From assembly GCA_023362775.1 (NCBI GenBank), contig JALMGJ010000015.1, forward strand, positions 7,393,501 to 7,457,500: a DNA stretch of 64,000 nucleotides, in the 5' to 3' direction. Made by a program: the position numbers and the translations under genes. This stretch comes from Charina bottae. Its lineage: Eukaryota > Chordata > Lepidosauria > Squamata > Charinaidae. Every line of letters begins with the position of its first letter. Position 1 is the stretch's first letter. Below the pieces are notes generated by a model. That model made no database searches, had not been told where the DNA came from, and saw nothing but the letters and a program-made list of their open reading frames with translations. Below are positions 45,170 to 56,334 of the stretch, in pieces.

Positions 45170-48100
45170 TAATAATACCCAACAATATATCTTCATCCCT
45201 AGCTGAGCAGGAGATGCAATGGAGGCCCCAATCCTGGTGACTGGAGGCTGTTAGGGTCGGGATAGGGAGAAACAGGCTTAGATCGAATCCTACCAACACA
45301 ATGTGGTTGAGCATTCAGCAGCTGACTGAATCCAGAAAGAATCCATCTTTAGCTCTGCATGGGGTAGAGCTGGCTCACAACGTGAGAAGCCAGGGATCAC
45401 TGCTCCTGTTTGAACAGCAGGGGAGGCTGTGGCCATGAGGGCCTTTGCATAATTAGGTGTTATATGCTAACAGTAGCAATCATCAGCTCCTGGGTGAATT
45501 ATTGCAAGGGGCTGCTTCTAGAGCAGGGTTTCTCCACCAGGGTTCCATGGAACCCTTGGGTTCCGTGAGATGTCACTAGAGGTTCCCTGGGAGATCAAGA
45601 TTTATTTAAAACATTATTTCACATTAAAGAGGTAAGTTTCATTCTTTATTTTTAGTTTAAGAACACTGTGAATGCATCTAGACAGGCCTACCCATGAAAT
45701 GAATTTAATAATTTTGTAACTTCCAGCCTATATTTGAGCCCGAATGTGCAGGGGTTCCCCGAGGCCTGGAAAATATTTCAAGGGTTCCTCCAGGGTCAAA
45801 AGGTTGAGAAAGACTCTTCTAGGGACCATCCAAAAGCTTCAACCGCTGCTATAAGCAGTGGCCCAGACAGTTATGTTTGCACCAAAGTTCACCTATGTAA
45901 CACCACTACTTCAGGAGTTGCGCTGGAAGCAAGATAGTTTCCAGATGCAATTCAAAGTGCTGGTTGGCACCTTTAAAACCGTACATGGCTCAGGGACTGA
46001 CTATCTCAGTGACCACATTACCTGAGTTGAATCTATCCATCCAGTAAGATCTAGAAGAGAGGATTTTAGGACGAGTAAGTTCATGCAACCCCAAATGGTG
46101 GCACATTGGACTGCTTGGTTATAGTTATATTAACTTATTTTTGTTTTTATCTTCTGTTATTAATACTGTCAGTGGCTCAGAATCTCTGGAAATCAATTCA
46201 CAGAAAATTAAAATACTCATGGAATCTGCAGTATATAACTATAAACAGAAGTACAAATTAACCTTGTATTGTGCAAATTCTAGCTTTGGCTGAGGGCCAT
46301 CGCCGAAAGCTTCCCGATTAACTCTCTGAATTCTGTCCTTTTCATGTTTATCTTCCAAAATTATCCTTGGATCAACTGGAAAACATGTTATGAACACATC
46401 AATGTACTGAAAGCATGCTGAGCTCAAATGGCAATATAGTTCTACAGTCCATTTACCCCCAAATGCCAAGATGTTAAGGCATAGCTTTCCAAACTGTGTG
46501 TCGCGACACACTACTGTGTCGCCTGCGGCGTGCAGGTGTGTCGCGCGAAAACCCAGAAGCGCTGATGGTGCGCCGCCGCCGCTGGTGTGTGTCACCAACA
46601 GGAAAAGTTTGGAAAGCTCTGTTAAGGAATCCGCCCATGGGAAAACTGAACCTTCCTATGTTAGACATCATGGTGTGCCTGCTCAGCAAGGGCGAGGGCA
46701 GCTCCAGAGAGATGGCTGTGCGCTGAGCACGCTCCATCTACCTCCAATTTAAAGAAACCGTTTGGATTTAAAACAAACCGACAAAGTAGCTTACATACCG
46801 TTTTCCAGAGCACTGTTTTTTTCTTGTAGAGGTTGAGGGAGATAAGTCTGAAAGTTCTGAGAAAGGAATAAAGAAAAAGATTAATACCAAAAAGTTAAGT
46901 TAGTGTATTTTCATTTATTATGAGTGATGGTTAGAAATATTAAAAAAAAAACCTAAGTGAAGCAACTTTTTTAAAAACAAGGGGAAACAGTGTGTTAGTG
47001 CAGAAATAGTGTAAATTGATACATTAATCTCTCTACATCATGACCGAATATGGAATTCCAAAGTATGCAGGGCCCATTCAGAATGGCCTTACCCTCGTCA
47101 TTTTTGTATCTGAAAATCCATTTTCTTCTCCATTCTCAAACTTATCACACTGATATGTACAATTCTGAATTGTGGAAAGGTTTTTATGCCACTGGCTGAA
47201 TACCTACAGAAGCCGCTAAGATCTCCCAAACTAGCCGAAGCAGGGCAGGGGTGGAGGTGGTGGGAATAAGGGGGTACACATGGCTCTGTATTGCATATCC
47301 GTGTTCGGAATTCCCTGTTCAAGAATAACACCTAAAGAGTGCATATGCTGAGCCACTGGTTAAAATTGAAAATGAATGTTTATCAGTTGCTAAATCTGAA
47401 ATAATAGTAGTATAAGATATTATCGATTGAGAGCTGAGGGATTCTTCAAAAAGCAAAAGGTGAAAAATTAGTTCTATCCACAGGGTTAAATTTACCTTGT
47501 TGAGAGACTGTCCAGCTTTGTAGAATTGTAATGTGATCTCTTTGAAGAAGCCACATGCCCCACACATTGAGAAGTTTAGAAACAGGCCTAAAACAAAACA
47601 AAAAACACAACCCCAACATTTGGCTTAGAGTAGAGGAGTGAAGAAGCTCACCTGGCAATATCTTTTAAATAAAATAACTTTAAGAGAGTCTAAACAACGG
47701 CTTCGGAAGTCCATTTCATGGATGTCTTTGTAATGGGCAGCAGCCAACAGGGCCTTCAAATGAAAATCGAAGCAATTTTTAATTGAAACTGAAATGTATT
47801 GCTCTTCGATATTATCTCATTTTACAATGATAAATTAATATTTAAGCATGTACACATTATATAATACAGTAGTTCAGAAAACCAAAACATCATTGATTCT
47901 TGTTATATCAAAGAAATGACCTTGAAAGAGAAAATAGATAAATAATTAGAATGCAAAGTACATTACCTGAAAAAGCAAAGTTCTATTACTCCTAAACTTA
48001 GAATTGGCTATAAAGACATAAGGAGTTTGTGAATGGTAAACTACATAGGTTGGCTTGTATTGATTAGGCTTTGTATATTGTGTTCCCCAAGCAATTCGAA

Positions 48101-51100
48101 TCCATACTGCGTTGTCTTCATATTCTTTAAAGCTGATAGTTGCCTGATTTAAAGAGAAAGGAAAAATTGCAATTTGGGGTGTTTACACCACAGTTAAAGA
48201 TTGCATAAAGAAATAGACATAACTGTTTCTCACATGTGCATTACAGAGAAAACACACACAACAGCCTGGTTCACACAGAACACTTAGCCATAATGGGTTT
48301 GCTTTTAGTTTAAAATAATATGTGAACTCCTGTTTATGGCTTATGCAACTACTTAAGAGAAGTGCGAAGCCTATGACCCCATGTCCAAACCATTGCACAG
48401 CTGTAGTGAACACAGTTAAATTACTTTTAAAATATTAGTTCTATTAGCTCAGATACAGAACAGTATATGCTACATTTCATGCTACATTTCATTTCATATT
48501 ATGATCAAGCCCATTTTACAGTTTGACAACATATTCTTTACACTGCAAGAACAGCCAGTTCAAAAGATAAGGGTCACTTCTAAATAAAAATGAAGGTATT
48601 TTTCTCTCTAATTTCTAAACAAAAGAAAAAATTGTTTTACATGATTTAGTAGAATAGGTTAAGTATAACGTCTTAAAGACTAAATATTTTCATGGATTAT
48701 TCTTACATTTTTCAGAACTGATAGCAGAGTGTATTTAAATTTTCTTCTGAAATTTGTCCAGTTAAAAATGACCGGATCTTCATTACCTACAAATAGTAAA
48801 AGGTATTAAAATAGGTGTCATTCAACACACATGTATAATTTATACAAAACAAGGTAAAAGGTTACTTTTACATTGAAGGCTGTAATTTTCCACTACTTTT
48901 AATAATGATAAGAGTTGATTCAAGACCATTCATGTTTCTGTAAATCAACTTTCACCAACTTGATGATTTCTAGATGTTTTGGACTACTGTACATTTCTGA
49001 TGTGCCTCAGAAACTGTCAGTACATCAGGAGGTTCCCAAGCAGAAGAATGCTGATGGATGACATAACTAATATTTCAATCTCTGAAGTGTCTGGGGAATT
49101 CTGGGAGTTGAAGTCCACAGAGCTTAAAGTTGCTAAGGTTGAGAAACATTGGCTTAGACATATCAGTGCAAGTCAATGCAGGGGATTGATAGGAAGGCAA
49201 CTGCAGCTGAAGCTTGTTTTATCCTTCGGCCACAAGACTAAATACAAGTCTCTAGGCAGTTTCTTTTATTCCTGTTGCTACAAGGAATACCAAAGCTAGA
49301 GATATCTGGTTGGGAAAGGCCTTAAGCATACCTAGATAATGGGGAAAAAAATTACACACCTGATTTAAGGTGGACGTTTTTTAACCCACCTTATCTTTTG
49401 GCTAATGCACTGTTTTTTGTGGTAGGAACCTTCTTTCAGTTTAGTATCACAGACAATAACATTTATTTATTTGATTTATATTCCATCTTTTTTCCCAGAA
49501 GCTAAAGGCAGCTTACATGGAAATCTCCATTTTATCTTCACAAACCTGTGAAGTAGGCTGGACTGAGAGTGTGTGATTGGTGTGACTTCACCTAGTGAAT
49601 TTGCTTGGCTGAGGGTGAATTTGAAATTTGTCTCCCTAATCCAAACCCTACATGGCATGAGACAAGGTTACCTAAGGGACCGTCTCATCCCCATTATATC
49701 GTCCTGTCCCCCCCCCCCCCCCGGGCTTGCAGAGAGGGCATGCTATGGACCCCATCGGCTAAAGAATTCCATCTAGCGGGGTCACGGAAGCGTGCCTTCT
49801 CTGCAGTAGCCCCTGCCCTGTGGAATATTCTGCCCCCGGAGATAAGACAGTCCCCCTTGCTCCTGGACTTCTGGAAAAAACTCAAGACCTGGTTTTGTCG
49901 ATTTGCCTGGGGCGGGAAGAAGAGTGTACATTCTTGGGGATGGCTAGTGCCTTAGGGTGGCCTTAGAGCGCCCTTTTCCCTCGGTTTTAAGACGACTCTG
50001 CCACTTGGATTTTATTTTATCATATTTATTATATGTATAAGTCTTATTTGAATGTTATTTTAACTTATTTATAGTTGTATTCTAATTAATCATATTTTAT
50101 TGTAAACCGCCCAGAGTCCCCCTTGGGGGAGTGGGCGGTGATAAATCTAATAAACAAACAAACAAACAAACAAACACCTTAACTACTAGACCACATTGGT
50201 TATCAGGTGTAGTAGGAATCACTAAAAGGAGGGTGCACATGTAAATGTGTAAGGATATTCACTCCATTTGGTTGATGAATGTGATATACTAATGAAAATG
50301 TGATCACTACAGTTAAGAAGAAACCCTAATATTCTAACTGTAAAGGTTTCAAAATAACATGATGGAAAGAAATTCTACTATATTAATTCAAAACATGAGG
50401 AGACATTTCAATATATTCAATAGAAGAGAATATATGTGTATTATGTATATAGAAGAGAATATATTCAAAGTATGTCAGTTATTTTCAGAATAACTGAAGG
50501 TAAATTGTGGGTACTTTTTTTTTTATTCTGATGTTTATACCCCGCCTATCCCCTCCCTAACGGAGGACTCTAGGCGGCTTACATACACAGATCCTTATAC
50601 AAATTATACAATTCACCAAATTTTATACAGTGCAATTACCCGCGCGTAAGGGGAGGGGATAAGGGAACCGACTCTTCTAAGGCTCCGGACTACATATCCC
50701 AAGATGCCTTGAGCCGGCTGCTGACGTCCTTGTAGATGTTACTTCCGGGTTGTCATCCATACTTACCTTCTCTAGTCATTTGGTAAGCAGTCCAGATCTT
50801 TTTTTCTTGATAGGTGTAGTTGTCTAAGAAAAAAGATCACAAACTGAGTGGCTACTAACTTAATAAAGACTCCAAGGTTATCATGACAAATCCCTACCTC
50901 TACAAAAGGAACTACAGGAATACCAGTTTTATTATTATTTATTTATTACATTTAGAACATTTTCAGATTAATGGGAGCTAATCTCTATTTTTTACCCATT
51001 GTCTTTCAGGCTATAAACAGTTCACACTTCCTCACAAATAAGTTTTGATAACATCCAACAGAAGACTGAAATATGTGCTTTCAGGTTGTGAGATCATTAA

Positions 51101-53672
51101 ACTAGGGAATAATGCAATTTTTGAAAAAGCGAACAGACTAGAAATCAAAATCAAATCCAGGGGAATTATCTTCTTGGTTAGCTAAACATTCAAAATTAAA
51201 CTTATGAACTATATAAAACACAGGTATAAAATGCACTGTAATTCTGACCATTATTATATGGGAATAAGCAAACCTCAAATACAGAATATCTGAATAAATA
51301 AAATAACTGGTGTATAAAAAACAATCCCTCTTTTATCTATTAAAAATTCAGATTTTAAATTGCAACAACAATTTGTTTTGGGATTGTTTACTTGATAAAT
51401 TTAATTACCAACAATGGACTGGAGAAGTCTATTCCATCTCCTGCCAAAACATTACATTTACAATGGAGTATTGTGCTGCAATGAAAACAATGAGAATAAT
51501 CTTGTATTTTTTAAAAAGTGAAACTGCTTTTAAAATTGTTATCACAGACAAGATAAATATCAATCTCATCAAACAAACTTACAGCTTATAAAAACATAAC
51601 TGATTTAGACTAAAGAAAAAAGAAGACTGTGTTTACAGTATCTATATCTATATAACTAACACACTACTTACAAATTATGTCTAATTCTGCTGCATCTTTA
51701 ATAGTTGCATGGTTCTCCTTCAAGACAATATGAATAAGTTATGAGAAATATTATGCAATACAATTTCATTGAGATAAGAACAATATAAGGCATGAAACCA
51801 ATTAAATATATAATATGGAGAGGAATGTCATTGAAATTGACACAAGCTAATGGATTTTCTAGTCAAATGAATCTAAATTGTATTAGACATGAATTTCACT
51901 GAAATTTTGCAGAATCATTATGTAAAACAAAATACATCTGTAGCCCACAATTAATAGCAAACTGAACTATAATTGATTTGAATAACACCTGGCTGTTCTA
52001 CAGTTATCTTTTTGCAATACAATGTGGTTTAACTGACCTCCAAACAATGGATTTCCCATAAAAGAGACCAATTTTCTGTTGTGATTTACACTGTTTGCTT
52101 CCATTTATGTCATTTTCCTAATGATTCCATTATGCAAATGATGAAAATTTGCTGAAATAATGTACTTTTGCACTCAACATTTCAAATAAGGGACATTCCT
52201 TCCTCACAATTAGTCCCTAATTTCACTTTACAGATCTTATTTGTGTACTCCAAAAGATTCTGTTAGATATCATTATCTATGTACTTCAAGAAAGTTGTTT
52301 TCATTCACTCAGTCACTTCAGAGTTTACTATCTTTTTATGGAGATAATAGTATGAAAAACCCACCAGCGATTATCTCCCATAAAAATATATTAATGACTA
52401 AGGCTACTAACTTATGTCTAATTACCAACTTCAGCAATGGAAATTTACAGATTTATTTATTTAAAGTTACCTATTTTATTACCATAAAAGCTTTCAGCTA
52501 CTGCAATAGTTTTATATAAATAAAAGGTAAAGGTTCCCCCCACACATTTGTGCAGTTGTGTCCGACTCTAGGGGCCAGTGCTCATCTCCGTTTGTTAGCC
52601 GAAGGGCCAGCGTTGTCCGAAGACACTTCCACGGTCATGTGGCCGCATGATGCGCATGGAACGCTGTTACCTACCCACCGAAGTGGTATCTATTAATCTA
52701 CTTGCATTTGCATGCTTTCGAATTGCTAGGTTGGCAAGAGCTGGAGCTAATGCGGGAGCTCACTCCGCACGCAGGGCTAGGGATTCGAACCTCCGAACTT
52801 GCGATCTCCCGATCGACAAGCCTGGCGTCTTACCCGCTGAGCCACCACGCCCCCTTTTTATATAAATACATGAATAAAAACATGTTAATAGAATCTAATA
52901 ACTTGTGGTTAACAACTATACTTTACTCAACCCATGGAGGGGGGGAGATCGAATGGCCTGGATACCTAAGGGACTGCCCCTCCTGTCACAAAACTGTCTA
53001 ATTGTTGAGACAAGAGGCCTATTTGAAGATGGTTTCTCTGTCAGAGACTGCTCTTTCTGGCACGTGGGAATAGGTCTGCTCCTCCACTTTCTCAGCATTT
53101 AAAAAATTCTGTACAGATGCATCTGTTTGGCCAGGCTTCTAGTTGTTAGATATTTTTTACTACCTTATTGTAAATTTTAATTTCTGTTTTTAACATTTAT
53201 ATTATGTTTTTTAAAATACTTAGCTACCTTGAATGCTCACTAGAATAAATAGAGTATAAACCAAATAAAAAAATAAGGATGAGTTTGCAGAAATATTAAG
53301 CTAAAATGAGGTTAACTATTATACTGTTCAATGTGTCTTGTGAACACAACCTTATTCAGAGCAGCTGTAAACATGAGATTCTGTGTTTTCCAGATAGCAA
53401 TATTGACATCTTTATCACAATAAAAAGGGAACTTTGTCATAAGAATAATTGTATATATTTTCCAAAGAGATGACACAAAAACATTTGTACTTTGCTCTTA
53501 CCTCACAAAGTTCAACAACTGCTTGAGACACGTTTTCCTTTTTCTGATGAATGTTCAAAGACTGAAGCTGAGTCTCAGACAGAAACCCCCATGTAGCCAG
53601 CATTTTTGATGTTTCTGAACGTGGTATTCGCAGCACCGTTCTTCTAATATATTCAGATATTGTTTCATCCAT
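42489..53672 (-). CDS. CENPN: CENPN, centromere protein N (10 exons, 347 residues)
   Basis: CENP-N reads CENP-A nucleosomes and, with CENP-L, joins the constitutive centromere-associated network. I join 53672-53502, 51717-51672, 50823-50767, 48786-48707, 48143-47967, 47753-47652, 46856-46799, 46375-46263, 44247-44124 and 42604-42489. All junctions are GT-AG and phases agree, giving 1044 nt. Seen: N-terminus MDETISEYIRRTVLRIP (human MDETVAEFIKRT...), the highly conserved NAVWIRIAWGTQYTKPNQYK in exon 5, LEFAQYK ending exon 8, and IKFSSPHLLEALRSL with IADAPLSPLLTCI across exons 9 and 10. Human is 339 residues. No damage is seen. Introns carry L2, SINE and hAT insertions. The gene is in tandem with ATMIN, as in human. 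Confidence 0.98.
42715..43028 (-). repeat. tRNA-derived SINE (second family)
   Basis: On the minus strand the right end resembles a tRNA promoter: a box-B-like GGTTTGAATCCC near 42975-42986. The other end is 'ggtaaaggttccccctgcac'. A close copy lies at 52523-52856. In CENPN intron 9. Confidence 0.75.
43434..43650 (-). repeat. Sauria-type SINE, head-truncated
   Basis: Tail and single core unit of the 5198-5938 family. Stops at 'ctggtttctagcctgttgcc', directly abutting another SINE. Confidence 0.8.
43655..43885 (-). repeat. tRNA-derived SINE (third type)
   Basis: Minus strand begins GGCTGCGGTGGCTCACGTGG, then a box-B-like GGTTCGAAGCCC. It inserted at, or recombined with, the head of the adjacent SINE. 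Confidence 0.65.
44124..44247 (-). CDS. CENPN: CENPN exon 9
   Basis: LETIFKSEEEGS...IKFSSPHLLEALRSLGPS. Acceptor GGCTTACAG, donor TTCTG|GTAAGT. Confidence 0.97.
44283..44495 (+). repeat. Old Sauria-type SINE
   Basis: Divergent: box-B-like CATTCAAATCC, core 'tgactttgggccagcccctc', tail with GGTTGCTGTTATGGGG. Confidence 0.65.
44843..44905. mobile_element. Short hAT-type MITE (CAGAGCTTTCCAAA family)
   Basis: 63-bp deletion derivative with both termini. Target duplication ATCTACTT/ATCTAGTT (7 of 8). Confidence 0.85.
45126..45168 (+). repeat. (CT)n microsatellite
   Basis: About 21 uninterrupted CT dinucleotides. Confidence 0.95.
45238..46215 (+). mobile_element. Old L2-clade LINE split by a hAT element
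   Basis: Matches other L2 copies in blocks: 'gactggaggctgttagggtc', 'gggagaaacaggcttagatc', then after 45824 'gtaacaccactacttcagga' and 'tggttggcacctttaaaacc'. Heavily mutated. In CENPN intron 8. Confidence 0.7.
45524..45816. mobile_element. hAT-type MITE (CAGGGTTTCTCCACC termini)
   Basis: Right end GGTTGAGAAAGACTC. Target duplication TTCTAGAG/TTCTAGGG (7 of 8). Sits inside the L2 copy. Confidence 0.75.
46263..46375 (-). CDS. CENPN: CENPN exon 8
   Basis: VDPRIILEDKHEKDRIQRV...LEFAQYK. Acceptor TTTTCCAG, donor CAAG|GTTAAT (weaker than the others). Confidence 0.96.
46480..46619. mobile_element. hAT-type MITE (CAGAGCTTTCCAAA family)
   Basis: Termini CATAGCTTTCCAAAC and TTTGGAAAGCTCT. Flanked by TGTTAAGG on both sides (46472-46479 and 46620-46627). 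About 105 bp upstream of CENPN exon 8. Confidence 0.82.
46799..46856 (-). CDS. CENPN: CENPN exon 7
   Basis: NFQTYLPQPLQEKNSALEN. Acceptor CTTTCTCAG, donor AACG|GTATGT. Confidence 0.95.
46870..47640 (-). other. CENPN intron 6, nothing recognised
   Basis: No repeat or further exon seen. Confidence 0.5.
47652..47753 (-). CDS. CENPN: CENPN exon 6
   Basis: 34 codons, ALLAAAHYKDIHEMDFRSRC...FKRYCQ. Confidence 0.96.
47967..48143 (-). CDS. CENPN: CENPN exon 5
   Basis: 59 codons containing NAVWIRIAWGTQYTKPNQYK, the best conserved stretch of CENP-N. Confidence 0.98.
48160..48700 (-). other. CENPN intron 4, nothing recognised
   Basis: Anonymous AT-rich intron. Confidence 0.5.
48707..48786 (-). CDS. 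CENPN: CENPN exon 4
   Basis: NEDPVIFNWTNFRRKFKYTL... Acceptor TTTGTAG, donor AAAT|GTAAGA. Confidence 0.96.
49079..49152. mobile_element. Half copy of the CAGTGTTTCTCAACC MITE
   Basis: Right arm only (ctggggaattctgggagttg ... GGTTGAGAAACATTG). Confidence 0.75.
49458..50207 (-). repeat. Old Sauria-type SINE interrupted by an L2 insertion
   Basis: The tail and core lie at 49458-49620 (GATTTATATTCCATC ... GACTGAGAGTGTGTGATTGG). The tRNA-like head resumes at 50177 (CCTTAACTACTAGACCACATT). The two parts together make one SINE on the minus strand. Confidence 0.72.
49621..50176 (+). mobile_element. L2-clade LINE, 3' 550 bp, nested in a SINE
   Basis: Translated: ACREGMLWTPSAKEFHLAGS-type and [18 protein letters not shown] blocks. 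Then 'gtaaaccgcccagagtcccc' and an (AAAC)n tail. In CENPN intron 3. Confidence 0.82.
50210..50510 (-). other. CENPN intron 3, nothing recognised
   Basis: AT-rich. Confidence 0.45.
50518..50640 (-). mobile_element. LINE/SINE 3'-end fragment
   Basis: Minus strand: 'gtaagccgcctagagtcctc', 'gggataggcggggtataaac'. Resembles L2-type 3' ends but is divergent. Confidence 0.5.
50767..50823 (-). CDS. CENPN: CENPN exon 3
   Basis: 19 residues, (Y)NYTYQEKKIWTAYQMTREG across split codons. Acceptor TTTTTCTTAG, donor GAAG|GTAAGT. Confidence 0.95.
50840..51660 (-). other. CENPN intron 2, nothing recognised
   Basis: AT-rich, no further exon. Confidence 0.45.
51672..51717 (-). CDS. CENPN: CENPN exon 2
   Basis: 46-nt small exon, ENHATIKDAAELDII plus one base. 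Acceptor TGTCTTGAAG, donor ATTT|GTAAGT. Found by homology; too short to stand out as an open frame. Confidence 0.93.
51725..52510 (-). other. CENPN intron 1 (part), nothing recognised
   Basis: AT-rich anonymous intron. Confidence 0.45.
52523..52856 (-). repeat. tRNA-derived SINE (second family), complete
   Basis: Flanked by the 12-bp duplication TTTATATAAATA at 52511-52522 and 52857-52868. Minus strand starts GGCGTGGTGGCTCAGCGGG (tRNA-like box A) with box B GGTTCGAATCCC. Copy of 42715-43028. In CENPN intron 1. Confidence 0.85.
52930..53275 (+). mobile_element. Degraded L2-clade LINE remnant
   Basis: 'ggcctggatacctaagggac' resembles the 'gggtacctgagggaccgtct' block of other L2 copies. The 3' end near 53220-53275 ends in AAATAAAAAAAT. 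Very divergent. Confidence 0.45.
53502..53672 (-). CDS. CENPN: CENPN exon 1
   Basis: 57 codons from ATG at 53672. Encodes the N-terminal CENP-A-recognising helices. Donor GTGAG|GTAAGA. A TTTTTGGAG acceptor-like site just upstream suggests a separate 5' UTR exon in the CpG island. Confidence 0.98.
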
Positions 53673-53679
53673 GATGAAG

Positions 53680-55160
53680 ACCCTCCAAAAATAAGATAGG
53701 AATTTTGTCCTTCAAAGAACTGCATCTTAATTTTATACAATAAAGTACAGATAGTGAGAAAAGAAGTAGAAAAATGGTTCATAACAAATGGCAAGTCTTG
53801 CGCTCTATGGACTTTCAAAATCATAAGGACAACTCTGGACATCTCATCCTAAAATGATATACAACAAGACAACTCAATAACACAAGGTTGGACTAACTTA
53901 AAGACATACTTGTGTGTATTAAAGTCAAGAGCACTGAACACTAATAAAAGACATTTATAGTATTACTTTAGGGTATGTACATTTCTATTTACACCACAGC
54001 ATGCAGTTGTAGAACTTAAGAGTAATTCCAAGACAATGATAGGCAATAAGTTCCATTATGCTGTTAAATGTCTCTTAAGAGTCTATTACCTAAGAATAAT
54101 TTTGACACTAATGGATGTGTGTAATAAATGCTAGATAGAATTGAATATATTCTAAGGCGAGCACAACTAATTTCAGTTTTGAGATTAAATTTTTTTTGAC
54201 AAAATTTATTTCTTTTAAGGTTTGGAAAAGGAAGCAATTACAGCAATTAATCCCTAAGGTTAGTCCTTCATTCTGACCACTTTAGTGCTCAACTAAAGTG
54301 CTCACAGATGACTCAGCTACCAGGGCTGTCTGTTTATAAATCTATATAAACAAATATATTAGTGAAAACATAACATTAAAAATGCAAGAGAAAAAGAGTT
54401 CCTCCGAAATATATATGCAGAAAGTAACCTTCTTAGTGAGATCAGAAATGGTACATATACCTTGATGCAGTCAATGGCATTAAAGTTTGTAAAGATTTAC
54501 CATATTTAATTCCCCTAGTGAACTCATTCACTGCACCACAGCAACTCTTTGCTAGTACCATATGCTTTAGATTAGTTCATGTGCAACCCAAATGAGCTTT
54601 CAGGAACAACTTTTATAGTGAGATGAGTGGTGTATAAATTTAATAAACAAGCCTCACTGAGACCCGAGACACTGCACTCAGGTTTTGCAAAAAGCTCCAT
54701 TAGTGAAATGCTGGTAGTCCTGCATGAAGGGTCATTGAATGGGCTTACCTAAGATGAGGCTGGGGAGACCCAATTCAGCCATTCAACCCAACAGATGACT
54801 TCAGGGTGATCATTGTTTTCTACCTACCACACTAGAAAGGTTTGTTGAGAGGAATAAACAAAGGTAGGGAGTAGGAGCCACAAAAACAACACATTCACTG
54901 GCTATCAAAGATGTGGCTTAAACTAAATAAAGGTAGACTTCTGAATACCAGTTACTAGGTATGCATGTGAAAAGATGGCATTTGCGCTCTACTCAGATGT
55001 TGAATTTTAGCAGATCTAACTGGCTGACCTTTACATCACCCCCAGAATGCTGGCAAAACAGACTAGAATCTATCTATCCATCCATCCATCCATCCATCCA
55101 CACACACATATATACACACAAACCCTAAAAAAACCCACATAGAATCAAAGACTCCAGCTG
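53680..55160. other. Probable CENPN 5' UTR intron, nothing recognised
   Basis: No coding exon. A short (ATCC)n run lies at 55076-55100. Confidence 0.45.
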
Positions 55161-55224
55161 AGCCCATCAAGGCCACTTTCTTAGCAACAATGTACAAATT
55201 ATTTTCCACTGCCTCCTTTCAGAA

Positions 55225-55315
55225 TATTGTTCGGCATCCCCGTCAAGCCTGGGATTTCCTGGTGGTCTCCCATCCACACAGGAATCAGGGCCGGGCCTTC
55301 TAAGCCCGGATGAGG
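55225..55315 (-). repeat. 5S rRNA-derived SINE fragment
   Basis: Minus strand reads GGGCTAACCTCATCCGGGCT, then GGATGGGAGACCACCAGGAA. Matches the internal and 3' parts of 5S rRNA. Confidence 0.65.
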
Positions 55316-55439
55316 TTAGCCCGGGTCCTGCCCCCTCCATTTTCACGTCTCTCCCCCCACACAGGATACTTCTGTAACTGGAAAGGAATTCCAGGTTCAT
55401 GAACATGGACGAAGGCGACCCCCCACCCGCGCCCTCGGT

Positions 55440-56090
55440 TTCGATTCATGCTCCGTCGTGGCGCAGGCCGGCCTCTCTCAGCAGCAGCCGACCTCGCAGG
55501 ATCGTTGTGAGGACGGAAGAGGAAAATCCTGTTGTTACATTTCGACCCGAAGGGTACAGAAAAGGCGGCTAGACAGTTCGGGATTCGTGGTTCCCTTCCC
55601 TCGTTCAGCCCGCCCCTGCTCACGCCCAACTCACTTCGACGGGGGATTCTGCCCGCCATTACTCCGCAGCCGCCTCTTCGGGGCCATTTTGGGTCTCCTT
55701 CCTTCTCCTCAGGAGCCGGACACTTGCCGTCCGCCGCCTCGAGGGACAGCCCGCCCTCCCATTCGAATCACCCAATCAGCGGCCGCCTTCCGACCGTCGC
55801 CTCGAAAGTGAATCGTCCCTCCCTTTCGAATTGTCCAATCATCCGCCTCCTCCGAGCCCAATCAGCCAATCACATCTCGACTCCTCCCCAAACCGGCGAC
55901 ATTCGCGCGTGAGACGCTCTGGATGTCTCCACGTCCGCCGTTCTCCTTGCCCCCGCTTCAGGAAGAGGAAGAGGAGGAGGAGGAGGAGGAGGAGGAGGAG
56001 GAGGAGGAGGAGGGAGCGAGCCCTGGCACGTGACTAAGGGTTAAAGCAAGAAAAACTTCCGGATCGAGTGACGTTCGTTTCCGGGTTATG
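55440..56090. promoter_or_regulatory. CpG island with CCAAT cluster, likely CENPN (and possibly CMC2) promoter
   Basis: CpG-rich. CCAATCA at 55772, 55835, 55858 and 55866 (NF-Y sites), then ACTTCCGG (ETS) at 56055 and TGACGT (CRE-like) at 56069. It lies 1.8 kb upstream of the CENPN start codon. In human, CENPN and CMC2 are head to head; CMC2 would be on the plus strand here, but its coding exons are not visible up to 64 kb. Confidence 0.6.
55957..56013 (+). repeat. (GGA)n / (GAG)n trinucleotide repeat
   Basis: About 16 GGA units inside the CpG island; purine-only strand. Confidence 0.92.
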
Positions 56091-56334
56091 CCCTTTCTGA
56101 CAAGGTATTTTAATTTTCTATTTCAGCTTTAAGTAATTTTCCAAAATTTTAGGTACGTGTGAAAAGCGGTGGGGGCAGAAGCGTAAATGCAATTACGAGA
56201 GGGAAATGTGAGGGAGCGGGTAAATAGTAAAGATTCTTTTTTATATATATTCATATATTTAAATTATATAATTACATTATATATATAATTGGGATTGTAA
56301 ATGCCACCACATGCCAACTTGACCCATGTCCCTC

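Noticed and set aside
52702..52865. Possible tRNA gene (box A and B on minus strand)
   Set aside because: The boxes belong to a SINE with a 12-bp target duplication; no cloverleaf acceptor stem is formed.
55831..56037. Arg-rich frame over the GGA repeat
   Set aside because: Driven by the trinucleotide repeat within a CpG island.
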